Below, one piece after another: positions 17,590-28,285 of a stretch of 64,000 nt of DNA (positions are counted from its first letter, which is position 1; every line of letters begins with the position of its first letter). Made by a program: the position numbers and the translations under genes. Under the pieces are notes generated by a model, which worked only from the letters and a program-made list of their open reading frames with translations, was not told the origin of the DNA and did not search any database. This stretch comes from DASUSH01 sp963785155. Lineage in GTDB: Bacteria; Actinomycetota; Thermoleophilia; Solirubrobacterales; 70-9. Location: positions 372,001 through 436,000 of the forward strand of contig CAWAUB010000004.1 in NCBI GenBank assembly GCA_963785155.1. Direction: 5' to 3'.

Positions 17590-17686
17590 CCGCATTGGGC
17601 CGCGCTAGCGCTTCGGCACAGGGCGATCGCGGCGTCGTGACCGGCCCCGGAGAGGGTGCGGCTAGCCGACAGGACCCGGAAACGCA

Positions 17687-17712
17687 GGCGGCGCGCCCGA
17701 GGGCGCGCCGCC
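17687..17712. terminator. GC-rich hairpin between convergent genes
   Basis: A perfect 11-bp stem, GGCGGCGCGCC (17687-17697) with GGCGCGCCGCC (17702-17712), closes a 4-base loop. It lies between the acyl-CoA dehydrogenase and the protease that converge on it. There is no T-run on either side, so it may be a bidirectional stability hairpin rather than a classical intrinsic terminator. Confidence 0.6.
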
Positions 17713-17736
17713 GTACTTCACAGATGTGGCTCTCGG

Positions 17737-18553
17737 CTAGGCGCCGAGGATGGCGTTGACCAGGCTGGCGTTGAACGGCCGGGTCGCCGTTGACCAGCGA
17801 AAGCCCGCCGAGACCACCCGCGCTGCGCGCGTAGTCGAGCTCCTTGCGCGAGGTCGGCGACGCCGTTCGACGCCGGGATCGGCGCGATCGCGAGCGTCGA
17901 CAGGGTGCCGATCGCCTGACCGTTGGCGCCGAGGAACCCGCTGCCCGAGTCACCCGGGATACCCGGGCGTCACCGTGTAGACCGTCCGGCTCCAGCCGTT
18001 GCCGGCGCCCTGGACGACGACGCCCTGCTTCGGGCTGAGCTTGGTCACGCCCGCTCGCAGCGACGAGTTGCCGTACGAGTAGACCGTGTCGCCGAGTCAT
18101 CGCGTCGACGGCCAAGGCCGGTCGGTCCGCCGAATGCGGGGACGGTCGGGTCGACGTTCGCGGACGTCGGCCGGATCGAGCCGGACCAGCGCGAAATCGT
18201 TGTACGCGCAGGCGTCCGGATTCGTCTCGCCGTTGGCCTGCATCGTGTTCCACGAGCTGTAGGCGAGCGTCCCGCTGCGAGTCGCGCCACTGATCTCGAC
18301 CGGCGTGCCGATCGGCAGGGTGCCGGCGTCACAGCCGTTCGTGTCGGTCGCGGCTCCGGTGCCCGAGCAATGGGCTGCCTGGCCGAGATACGTGTTGGAG
18401 CCGTCACGGAAAACGAAGTTCGCCGTGCACTGGCCGCCATTCGTGATCGTCTGGACGCCCGGCGTCACGATCGCCGAGGCTGCGCTGGGTGCGATCGCAG
18501 CAGATCGCGAGAGCGGCCGAGGCGACGAGCACACCGAGAAAGCGGTGCTTCAT
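17737..18553 (-). pseudogene. Secreted trypsin-like (S1) serine protease, about seven frameshifts
   Basis: Reading ATG 18553 to TAG 17737 while switching frames gives one coherent S1 protease: signal peptide MKHRFLGVLVASAALA, CTANFVFRDGSNTYLGQAAHCSG with the catalytic His, NDFALVRLDP with the catalytic Asp, NVDPTVPAFGGPTGLG, SPKQGVVVQGAGNGWSRTV, PGDSGSGFLGANG with the catalytic Ser, and a C-terminal FNASLVNAILGA. Frame changes fall near 18500, 18160, 18105, 18090, 17957, 17848 and 17785. The catalytic triad is intact and no missense decay is evident, so the density of indels in 817 bp is striking. Either many sequence errors cluster here or the gene was inactivated very recently. Cleavage target unknown. 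Confidence 0.75.
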
Positions 18554-18702
18554 GGGTGAGTTCCCCCTTCGGATTCGTTGAACGGCACCCCGCGTGGACA
18601 CCTGACGCCCCCCTTGAGCCGAAACCGCCGGGTGCCCGTTTGGACGCGTGACGATACCAGCTTGCGATCCAAACATTCGGGTCCGGGTAGTGCTGAGCGC
18701 CG

Positions 18703-19863
18703 ATGGCCACCGCCGAAGCCCTCGCCCCCTACTCCCTGCCCCAGGAGTTCCTCGACTTCCGCGAGACGATCCGCCAGATCGCCCAGGAACGCGTGGCGCC
18801 ACGTGCCGCGGAGATCGACGAGAAGGCCGAGTACCCGCAGGATCTGCGCGAGATCTTCGCCGAGCACGACCTGCTCGGCCTGCCGTTCGACACCGAGCAC
18901 GGCGGCACCGGGACCGGCACCCTGATGCTGAACATCGCGGTGGAGGAGATCGCCGCCGCCTGCGCATCCTCGGCGCTGATCCTGATGGTCCAGGAGCTGG
19001 GCACCTTGCCGATCAAGCTCTTCGGCACCGACGAGCAGAAGGAGCGCTTCCTGCCGAGGTGCGCGTCCGGCGAGTGGAGCCCCGCGTTCGCGCTATCGGA
19101 GCCGGACGCCGGCTCGGACCCGGGCGGGATGCGGACCCGCGCGGTCCGCGACGGCGACGAGTGGGTGATCGACGGCGCGAAGAACTGGATCTCCAACCTC
19201 GGCGTCAACGACTTCTACATCGTCTTCTGCGTGACCAACCCCGACGAGGGCCACTCGCGCGGGATCTCCGCCTTCATCGTCGAGTCCGACCGCGACGGCG
19301 TCTCGGTCGGCAAGCTCGAGAAGAAGATGGGGATCCGCGGCTCGCCCACCGGGCAGCCGGTCTTCGACGGCGTGCGCGTGCCCGCCGAGAACCTGATCGG
19401 CACCGAGAACGAGGGCTTCAAGGTCGCGATGGCCACGCTCGACCGCTCGCGGCTGGGCGTCGCGGCGCAGGCCGTCGGGATCGCCCAGGGCGCGACCGAC
19501 TACGCCGCCGCCTACGCGCAGGAGCGCCAGCAGTTCGGCAAGCCGATCGCAGCCTTCCAGGGGATCCAGTTCAAGCTCGCCGACATGGAGACGCGAACCG
19601 CCGCCGCCCGCGAGCTCCTCTACCGCGCCTGCGCCAAGGTCGACGTCGGCGACGCCGACATGGGCAAGCACTCCGCGATGGCGAAGCTGTTCGCCTCCGA
19701 CAACGCGATGGCGGTCACGACCGAGGCCGTCCAGGTCCTCGGCGGCTACGGCTACGTCAACGAGTACCCGGTCGAGCGCATGATGCGCGACGCCAAGATC
19801 ACCCAGATCTACGAGGGCACGAACGAGATCCAGCGCCTCGTGATCGCCCGCACGCTGCGCTAG
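18703..19863 (+). CDS. Acyl-CoA dehydrogenase (short/medium-chain type)
   Basis: This 386-residue acyl-CoA dehydrogenase differs from the other two in the window. It keeps the canonical catalytic Glu in QIYEGTNEIQRLVIARTLR at the C-terminus. Other motifs are FALSEPDAGSDPGGMRT, KNWISNLGVNDFYIVF, LEKKMGIRGSPT, YAQERQQFGKPIAAFQGIQFKLADME and LGGYGYVNEYPVERMMRDAKI. The predicted reaction is alpha-beta dehydrogenation of short or medium acyl-CoA, with electrons going to ETF. The start is ATG 18703. Its 3' end overlaps the convergent ccmH gene by 4 bases. Confidence 0.94.
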   Translation: MATAEALAPYSLPQEFLDFRETIRQIAQERVAPRAAEIDEKAEYPQDLREIFAEHDLLGLPFDTEHGGTGTGTLMLNIAVEEIAAACASSALILMVQELGTLPIKLFGTDEQKERFLPRCASGEWSPAFALSEPDAGSDPGGMRTRAVRDGDEWVIDGAKNWISNLGVNDFYIVFCVTNPDEGHSRGISAFIVESDRDGVSVGKLEKKMGIRGSPTGQPVFDGVRVPAENLIGTENEGFKVAMATLDRSRLGVAAQAVGIAQGATDYAAAYAQERQQFGKPIAAFQGIQFKLADMETRTAAARELLYRACAKVDVGDADMGKHSAMAKLFASDNAMAVTTEAVQVLGGYGYVNEYPVERMMRDAKITQIYEGTNEIQRLVIARTLR

Positions 19864-20303
19864 TCGAGCGCCTTCAGCTCCTCGTCCACGCGGCGGCTGT
19901 CCTCCGCGCTCAAGTCGGGGCCCGCCGGCGCGGCAGATGATCCGCGCCAGCGACGGGCGGCGAGCAGCACTCCGACGAACGCAAGGGCGATCGCGATCGC
20001 CGGCACCAGATAGGCGGCGAGGCCGAACCCATCGTCGTCCGGCAGCGCGAGGACGCTTGGGCCGAAGCGGTCGACGAGGCCGTCCTTGATCTCCTCCTTC
20101 GTCTTGCCCGCGGCGATCTCGCTCGCGATGAACTCGCGCTCGCGGTCGGCGACGCCGGAGGTCGAGAGGTTGAGCGCGGTGCCGCACTCCACGCACATCA
20201 CCTCGTCCTCGATGTCGGGCAGGGAGGCCTGCGGCTCGACGGCCAGCGCGGGCGACGCCGGCGCCAGCAGCAGGAGCGACACGAGTGCCGCGAGAACGCG
20301 CAT
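19860..20303 (-). CDS. ccmH: Cytochrome c maturation protein CcmH (short form)
   Basis: This 147-residue membrane-anchored periplasm-side protein has a signal/anchor (residues 1-21), a CcmH domain with the redox pair in EVMCVECGTALNLSTSG (Cys37, Cys40), the helix IASEIAAGKTKEEIKDGLVDRFGPSVLA, and a C-terminal membrane segment (AAYLVPAIAIALAFVGVLLAA). CcmH keeps apocytochrome cysteines reduced for heme attachment in system I. Start ATG 20303 overlaps the stop of ccmG (TGATG), so translation is coupled. The typical LRCxxC is varied to VMCVEC. Confidence 0.9.
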   Translation of the reverse strand: MRVLAALVSLLLLAPASPALAVEPQASLPDIEDEVMCVECGTALNLSTSGVADREREFIASEIAAGKTKEEIKDGLVDRFGPSVLALPDDDGFGLAAYLVPAIAIALAFVGVLLAARRWRGSSAAPAGPDLSAEDSRRVDEELKALD

Positions 20304-20848
20304 CAGCTCTCCTCGGCGAGCAGCGGCGGCAGGGTCTCGTCGATCCACTTCTGGTCGATCGGGCCGCGGCGGGCGGCCGCGACGCGGCCCTCGCGGTCGA
20401 TAACGAACGTCTCCGGAATGCCGCTCGTCCCGAACTCATCCGCGTATTCGCCGTCGGGATCGCGCAGGCTCGGATAGCTGATCCCGTACTCGTCGACGAA
20501 CCCGAGCGCGTCCTCGGGGATGTCCTTGTAGTTGACCCCGACCACGGTGGCTCCGCTCGACTCGATCCCCTGCTGGGCGCCCTCGAGCAACGGCAACTCC
20601 TCCACGCACGGCGGGCACCACGAGGCCCAGAAGTTGAGCACGACGATCTGGCCGCGGTAGTCGGAGAGCGAGCCCTCGCCGTCCTCGCCGAGGGTGGTCA
20701 GCGGCACGTCGGGCGCGAGGGGACGGGTCCCGTCCGCGAGCGCCTGGTCGATCGAGTCGTCGCCGCCCTCGGAGACGACGCCGAAGATCAGCAGGGCGAC
20801 CAGCGCCGTGCTGACACCGATCACAAGAAGCGCCCATCCCTTTCCCAC
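20303..20848 (-). CDS. ccmG: Thioredoxin-like cytochrome c biogenesis protein CcmG/DsbE
   Basis: This 181-residue protein has an N-terminal membrane anchor (about residues 5-25) and a thioredoxin fold facing outside the membrane. The redox site is FWASWCPPCVEELP (Cys78, Cys81), and the cis-Pro region is SGIPETFVIDREG. It reduces CcmH and/or apocytochrome c during heme ligation. It forms an operon with ccmH and is divergent from ccmF, with only 35 bp between the starts, so both directions probably share one promoter region. Confidence 0.92.
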   Translation of the reverse strand: MGKGWALLVIGVSTALVALLIFGVVSEGGDDSIDQALADGTRPLAPDVPLTTLGEDGEGSLSDYRGQIVVLNFWASWCPPCVEELPLLEGAQQGIESSGATVVGVNYKDIPEDALGFVDEYGISYPSLRDPDGEYADEFGTSGIPETFVIDREGRVAAARRGPIDQKWIDETLPPLLAEES

Positions 20849-20883
20849 TTGTCCAGCGTAGATCAGGTGCGAGACTTCGCCGG

Positions 20884-23058
<2,175 letters not shown>

Positions 23059-23067
23059 GCTCCGCGG

Positions 23068-23349
23068 ATGGAGGTGCTGATCGTGGTCGTCGTGGTCGCA
23101 CTCGCCGTGGCGATCGTCGCTGCGCCGCTGCGCGCCGGGCGGACACAAATCGCCGAGGCGAGCGAATCCGCCGAGCGCGCCGACCTCGAAGCGGCGAAGG
23201 AGGGGAAACTGCGTGAGATCCGCGACGCCGAGCTCGACCATCGTCTCGGCAAGCTCTCGCGCGAAGACTGGCAAAACCTCGACGGGGAGCTCCGCGGCGA
23301 GGCGATCCAGCTGATGCGCGAACTGGACGAGTTGGGCCCGCCCGCTTGA
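23068..23349 (+). CDS. Small CcmI-like cytochrome c biogenesis protein
   Basis: This 93-residue protein has one N-terminal membrane helix (LIVVVVVALAVAIVAAPL) and then a charged helical tail containing EAAKEGKLREIRDAELDHRLGKLSREDWQNLDGELRGEAIQLM. This resembles the N-terminal CcmI segment (helix, then KEAKLREIRELEFDYRTGKLSEEDY-type motif), but there is no TPR part. It starts 9 bases after ccmF ends, so it is surely in the same transcript. Inferred role: an accessory subunit of the heme lyase complex. Confidence 0.7.
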   Translation: MEVLIVVVVVALAVAIVAAPLRAGRTQIAEASESAERADLEAAKEGKLREIRDAELDHRLGKLSREDWQNLDGELRGEAIQLMRELDELGPPA

Positions 23350-23381
23350 CGCACGCCGCCGTGAGTGAGAAGCTGCCGACG

Positions 23382-25941
23382 ATGCGTCGCCTGATCGCGC
23401 TCGTCACCGTGGGGGTTCTCGTCGTCGCCGCGCCCGCAGGGGCCGCGAAGAAGGAGAAGCCGCCGAAGTTCAAGAACCCGACGACCTCGAGCCCGATCAC
23501 GCTCTCGAACGACGGCAAGCTGCTCTGGACGGTCAACCCCGACGACGACAGCGTCTCGGTGATCGACACCAAGAAGAACTCGGTGCTGAAGACGATCAAG
23601 GTCGGCACGGAGCCGCAGTCGGTCGCCGTCGACCCCGCGAACACCTACGCATACGTCGCCAACACCGCCGAGGCGAGCGTGAGCGTGATCCGGATCTCGA
23701 ACGCGAAGCCGAGCAAGTTCAAGGCGAAGGTCGCGAAGGACCTCGGTGAGAACGGCGAGTTCCTGGTCGGGGCGGAGCCCTGGAACATCGTCATCTCCCC
23801 CGACGGCCAGCGCATCTTCGTCTCCAACTCGAGTCAGGACACGGTTTCAGTGATCGACTCGACCGAGACCTTCAAGGTGAAGAAGAACGGCAAGGTGGGG
23901 AAGCAGCTCACTCCCGACATCATCGGCGACGTTCCCCTGCGCGGCACGGCCTGCAGCCCCGACCCCGAGATCCACTATCAGCCACGCGGTCTCGCGGTGA
24001 CGAAGGACAACTCGAAGCTCTACGTGACCAGCTTCTTCTCCTTCCAGCGGCCGGGGGTCGCTGCAGGTCAACGACCAGGGCCGCCTCGGCATCGTCTGCC
24101 GCCTCGATATCGATACCGACAAGTCCAAGCTCAACAAGTACAAGCCGAAGGCGCGAATCGGGCTGGCCGGCGGCGACACAGGGTTCGCCATCGACAAGAA
24201 CGGCGACAACACCCCCGACCCCACCGCCGCCTGGCCCAATCAGCTGCAGAGCGTCGTGATCAGGGGCGACCGGGCCTACCTGCCGAACATCGCGGCCTCC
24301 CCCGAGGGCCCGCTTCGCTTCAACGTCGACACCGAGGCCTTCGTCACCTCGTTCAGCGGGGCCAATGGATCGGGCCAGGCCGACGCCGGCTCGATCAACC
24401 TGCACCTCGGCGCACGCACACCGGAGGCGGGCAAGACGAAGCTCTTCTTCTCCAACCCCTGGGCGATCGGCTTCACCAACCAGAAGGGGGCGGGCGCGGC
24501 CTACGTCGTCTCTGCCGGCTCCGACCTCCTGGTGAAGATGAACGTTGACGCCGGCGGCGCGCTTTCGAACACCGTCAACGCCACGACCACGCGCTACATC
24601 GATCTGCACGACCCGGCGAACCCGGCGGCGAGCGGCGACGCGGCGGGCAAGAACCCGCGCGGCATCGCGATCAACTCGGACGGCACCCGCGCCTACGTCA
24701 TGAACTTCGTCTCGCGCAACGTCTCGGTGGTCGACCTCACCTCCGACACGGTGATCGGCTCGATCCGGACCTCCGCATTGCCGGCGCCGGGCTCGACCGA
24801 AGAGGTCGTCCAGGTCGGCGCCGAGATGTTCTTCGGCTCGCGCGGGAGCTTCAACCGTCCCGGCCGGGACCACCGTCTCGACCGAGGAGCGGCTCTCGAG
24901 CGAGGGCTGGCAGTCGTGCTCCAGCTGCCACTTCGAGGGCACGACCGACAGCGTCGTCTGGGCGTTCGGCGCCGGGCCGCGCAAGTCGGTGCCGCTGAAC
25001 CCGACCTTCGACCCGGCCAACCCGAACACCCAGAAGATCCTCAACTACTCGGCGATCTTCGACGAGGTCGAGGACTTCGAGGCTCAACATCCGCAACGTC
25101 TCCGGACCGGGCGGGCTCGCGGCCGCCCAGGCGTGCAGCGAGCCGCCGCCGGCGACGAGCACCTTCGACCCGAATCACGGGCTGCTGATCGGCGACAACG
25201 GCAGCCCGAACATCGCGCCCTGCGTGATCAATGCCTTCGCCAAGGCGAACGCGGGCCGGCCGCAGCTGACGGTGACGCTGCCGGGGTCCGGGACCGCCGT
25301 TCCGGCGCTGACCGCGCTCAAGGAATGGGTGCGGCTTGGAATCCGCACGCCGCAGGCGCCGATCCCCGGTGATGTCGGCGGCCCGAACCCGGCCGACATC
25401 GGAACCGGCTTCCAGCTCTTCGAGAACCAGGGCTGCGCGGGCTGCCACGGCGCGCCGCTCTTCACCAGCTCGATCAAGGACTTCACCTCGCCCCCGCCCG
25501 CGGCTGAGATCTTCACCGAGACGAACCCGGCACCCGTCATCGGCAACCCGGTCGGCGCCCAGTACCTGAACAGGTTCCTGACCGACATCAACTCGTTCAA
25601 CATCGGCGTGCCCGGCGCGGGCAACGACCTGGGCAACAACATCGGCGGCGTCGAGAAGGCGAGCTCGGCGATCGTCGGCGGCGTGACCCAGCCGGCGCAG
25701 GACGGCCTCGGGCGCGACTACAACAACGACGGCCGCGGGATCGGCTTCTCGCCGCAGTCGCTGCATCGGCATCGGCGCCTCGCCGCCGTACTACCACAAC
25801 GGCGCCTGCGAGACACTCGACTGCGTCCTCTCCGACGTCCAGCACCGCACCGGCAAGGGCGCGCGGCCGGACATCCTGACGAACTCGGCCGACCGGGCCA
25901 AGGTCGTCGACTTCCTCGACTCGATCGACACCGTTCCGTAG
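23382..25941 (+). pseudogene. Secreted YVTN beta-propeller protein with two heme c sites, four frameshifts
   Basis: A signal peptide (MRRLIALVTVGVLVVAAPAGAA) is followed by YVTN-type propeller repeats (LLWTVNPDDDSVSVIDTKK, TYAYVANTAEASVSVI, RIFVSNSSQDTVSVID, RAYVMNFVSRNVSVVDL) and a C-terminal cytochrome region with CSSCH (about 24920) and CAGCH (about 25435) heme motifs, as in MauG/di-heme peroxidase-like proteins. Frame changes occur near 24053, 24862, 25083 and 25765; the first three are each fixed by dropping one G from a G-run, which favours sequence error. The end is TAG 25941 after DFLDSIDTVP. It lies directly downstream of the ccm genes that would mature it. It is probably an exported electron-transfer or peroxidase protein. 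Confidence 0.8.
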
Positions 25942-26024
25942 GCGGCGCGCCGCAGGGCGTGATCTTTGCCGCTTCGTTTCGTTCCTAAGGGTGAGGCAGG
26001 AAGCACCCACAGGAGGAAGAGAAG

Positions 26025-26201
26025 ATGAAGGGCAAGGACGTCGAGCATTGTGAGCGCACCGGCCGCGTCACCGGTCACTGTGGATGTGGCGACTGCTACG
26101 CGCGCAGGCTGGCCGAGCTGGTTCGCCAGGACGCCACGCTTCGAACGGTGAGCAGGTCTCAGATGAGTTATCCGCGGTACCTGGTTACCAACGCGCTCTA
26201 G
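26025..26201 (+). CDS. Small Cys-rich protein, 58 residues, unknown function
   Basis: The start ATG 26025 is preceded by AGGAGGAAGAG, a very strong ribosome site, which supports this as a real gene despite its size. The product begins MKGKDVEHCERTGR and holds four cysteines (Cys9, 19, 21, 24) with histidines beside two of them, in HCGCGDCYARRLAEL. This spacing could ligate zinc or an iron-sulfur cluster. It ends in a basic/helical tail and LVTNAL. It lies between the di-heme cytochrome and an SDR gene on the same strand. I do not recognise the family. Confidence 0.65.
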   Translation: MKGKDVEHCERTGRVTGHCGCGDCYARRLAELVRQDATLRTVSRSQMSYPRYLVTNAL

Positions 26202-26260
26202 CCCCAGCCCGCATAGAGTCCCGCCCTCGCAATCGAACGAACGAGGGAGTAATTCAACCG

Positions 26261-27088
26261 ATGGGACTGCTTGACGGAAAGAGCGCGATCGTCACCGGAT
26301 CGGCGCGCGGAATCGGACGGGCGACCGCAGAGCTCTTCGTGAGCGAGGGCGCCAAGGTGCTGATCAACGACATCGACGGGGACGTGGCCGAGCAGGCGGC
26401 CTCCGAGATCGACGGCGAGACCGCGACCTTCTCCGGCGACCTGACCGAGGAAGGGGTTCCCGACAAGCTCGTCGAGAAGGCGATCGAGGCCTTCGGGCAG
26501 GTCGACATCCTCGTCAACAACGCCGGCTACACCTGGGACGGCGTCGTCCACCGCATGACCGACGAGCAGTTCCAGGCGATGCTCGACATCCACACGATCG
26601 TCCCCTTCCGGATGATCCGCGCGGTCGCGCCGGCGTGGCGCGAGGCGGCGAAGTCCGAGCGCGACCAGGGCCAGGAGGTCTTCCGCAAGATCGTCAACAT
26701 CAGCTCGATCTCCGGGACGATGGGCAACGCCGGCCAGGCGAACTACTCGTCGGCGAAGGCCGGCGTCACCGGCCTGACGAAGACGATGGCCAAGGAGTGG
26801 GGCCAGTTCAAGATCAATTCGAACGCGGTCGCCTTCGGCTTCGTCGAGACCCGCCTCACCCAGGCGAAGGAGAAGGGCGAGAAGATGGAGTCGCGCGGCG
26901 AGGAGATCGATCTCGGCATCCCCGAGCAGCTGCGGGCGATGGCGTCGATGACGATCCCGCTCGGCCGCCCGGCGCAGCCCGAGGAGGCCGCCGGCCCCGT
27001 CCTCTTCCTCTGCTCACAGCTCTCGAACTACATCCACGGCCAGGTGATCAACGTAACCGGTGGACAGTTCACCGGAATGACGACCTAA
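26261..27088 (+). CDS. SDR-family oxidoreductase (FabG-like 3-oxoacyl reductase)
   Basis: This 275-residue classical short-chain dehydrogenase has the nucleotide-binding TGSARGIG (12-19), NNAG (86-89), active-site Ser in NISSISG (about 148) and Tyr162/Lys166 in NYSSAKAG, so the full catalytic set is present. The Asp after beta-strand 2 (INDIDG) suggests NAD preference. The likely substrate is a 3-oxoacyl or 3-hydroxyacyl thioester, but the family is broad. The start ATG 26261 follows ACGAGGGAG. It leads a likely operon with the two downstream genes (16- and 3-base gaps). Confidence 0.9.
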   Translation: MGLLDGKSAIVTGSARGIGRATAELFVSEGAKVLINDIDGDVAEQAASEIDGETATFSGDLTEEGVPDKLVEKAIEAFGQVDILVNNAGYTWDGVVHRMTDEQFQAMLDIHTIVPFRMIRAVAPAWREAAKSERDQGQEVFRKIVNISSISGTMGNAGQANYSSAKAGVTGLTKTMAKEWGQFKINSNAVAFGFVETRLTQAKEKGEKMESRGEEIDLGIPEQLRAMASMTIPLGRPAQPEEAAGPVLFLCSQLSNYIHGQVINVTGGQFTGMTT

Positions 27089-27103
27089 CCGAAGGGAGCG
27101 ACG

Positions 27104-27385
27104 ATGGCCGTTGCATTCGTAATGGAGTTCGAGGGTGGCACCCTCGACCAGTACGACCAGGTGATGGAGAAGATGGGCCTCGAGCCGGGAGGTCAGGCGC
27201 CACCGGGCGCGCTGTTCCACTGGGTGACGGCGACCGATAACGGCGTCCGCGTGACCGACGTCTGGGAATCGGATGAGGCCTTCCAGAGCTACGCCGACGA
27301 GAAGATCGGCCCGTTCACGGCCGAGGTCGGCCTCAGCGAACCGGCGGTGACCCGTCATGAGGTCCACAACCACGTGACCGCGTAG
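27104..27385 (+). CDS. Small dimeric alpha-beta barrel protein
   Basis: The 93-residue product begins MAVAFVMEFEGGTLDQYDQVMEKMGL and contains GALFHWVTATDNGVRVTDVWESDEAFQSYADEKIGP, a layout typical of ABM/EthD-like dimeric barrels that act as small monooxygenases or ligand-binding partners. No catalytic residues can be assigned. AAGGGAG precedes the start, and the gene sits between an SDR and an SGNH lipoprotein on the same strand. Confidence 0.7.
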   Translation: MAVAFVMEFEGGTLDQYDQVMEKMGLEPGGQAPPGALFHWVTATDNGVRVTDVWESDEAFQSYADEKIGPFTAEVGLSEPAVTRHEVHNHVTA

Positions 27386-27388
27386 GCG

Positions 27389-28096
27389 GTGCGCGTTCGG
27401 GTCATGGCGCTCGCGACTGCCGTCGCGGGCGCCCTGGCCTCCGGCTGCGGCATGGAGGAGCCGGAGCGGCAACCTCCCACCGGTGAGAGCGCGACCATCG
27501 TCGCAGCCCTCGGTGACTCGATCACCGCGGGCAACCCGCTGTACGACCCCGACCCGGCGGCACGCCAGAGCCTCGGCTTCGGCGACGACGAGCGCAGCCA
27601 GTTCGAGTACTGGGCGGCCGAGGGTGACCCGTCGCTCGAGTTCCGCAACTGCGGCGTCTTCGGCGAGCGCACGGACGAGATCGCGCTGCGCCTGGACGAC
27701 TGCGCCGAGGGCGCGGACGTTCTCATCGTGCAGGGCGGGATCAACGACATCGCGCAGGGAGCGCCGGTCGCAACCGCCGCGGAGAACCTGCGCGGGATGG
27801 TCCGCGCCGGGCAGGAGAAGGGTCTCGAGGTGCTGATCACCGACGTCCTGCCCTGGAACAACGGCAATCCGCAGGCGGATGCGCCGATCGCGGAGCTCAA
27901 CCGGCTGATCGCCGACATCGGGCGGGAGGAGAGCGTGGAGGTCCTGCCCTTCCACGACGCGCTCGAGGATCGCGAGCGGCCCGGTCTGATGGCCGAGGGC
28001 CTGACCGACGATGGCGATCATCCCTCGATCGAGGGCTACCGCCTGCTGGGCGAGGTCGTCGCCAAGAGGAGGCTCGGCGAGGCGCCGGAGGGTTGA
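27389..28096 (+). CDS. SGNH/GDSL hydrolase, predicted lipoprotein
   Basis: The 235-residue protein has a lipobox ASGC (Cys20) after a short hydrophobic signal, so it should be anchored outside the membrane. The SGNH blocks are visible: GDSITAG (Ser44), the Gly block, Asn in QGGINDIAQGAP, and Asp/His in DDGDHPSIEGYRLLGE. Such enzymes are esterases or lipases acting on lipids or acylated sugars. The start GTG 27389 lies 3 bases after the previous stop. The C-terminus ends KRRLGEAPEG, followed by two hairpins near 28206-28258. Confidence 0.88.
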   Translation: MRVRVMALATAVAGALASGCGMEEPERQPPTGESATIVAALGDSITAGNPLYDPDPAARQSLGFGDDERSQFEYWAAEGDPSLEFRNCGVFGERTDEIALRLDDCAEGADVLIVQGGINDIAQGAPVATAAENLRGMVRAGQEKGLEVLITDVLPWNNGNPQADAPIAELNRLIADIGREESVEVLPFHDALEDRERPGLMAEGLTDDGDHPSIEGYRLLGEVVAKRRLGEAPEG

Positions 28097-28205
28097 TGGC
28101 GCCTCGCCGGTCCCCTGCCGCCTCTCCTGCCTTTGTCCCCGCGACTCCCGAAGTCGCCTGGGCCCTTGTGCACCCGCAACGGATGTGTGACTGCATGCTC
28201 AGTTT

Positions 28206-28258
28206 CGGCGCCTGGAGCGCCGGAGTCATGAGTAATGCGCCGCGAACCCGCTGCGGGT
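28206..28258. terminator. Pair of hairpins between convergent genes
   Basis: CGGCGC (28206-28211) pairs with GCGCCG (28217-28222), and ACCCG CTG CGGGT forms a second stem at 28246-28258. They fall in the 189-bp gap between the convergent SGNH and SDR genes. No U-tract follows, so termination is inferred from position only. Apart from these and a small stem at 28141-28157, I see nothing else in this gap. Confidence 0.45.
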
Positions 28259-28285
28259 AACTACTGGTTGGTAGCTACTTCGTGG

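Noticed and set aside
28097..28285. Possible tRNA or small RNA gene in the convergent gap
   Set aside because: Only short independent stems are present; no cloverleaf or T-loop sequence could be found.
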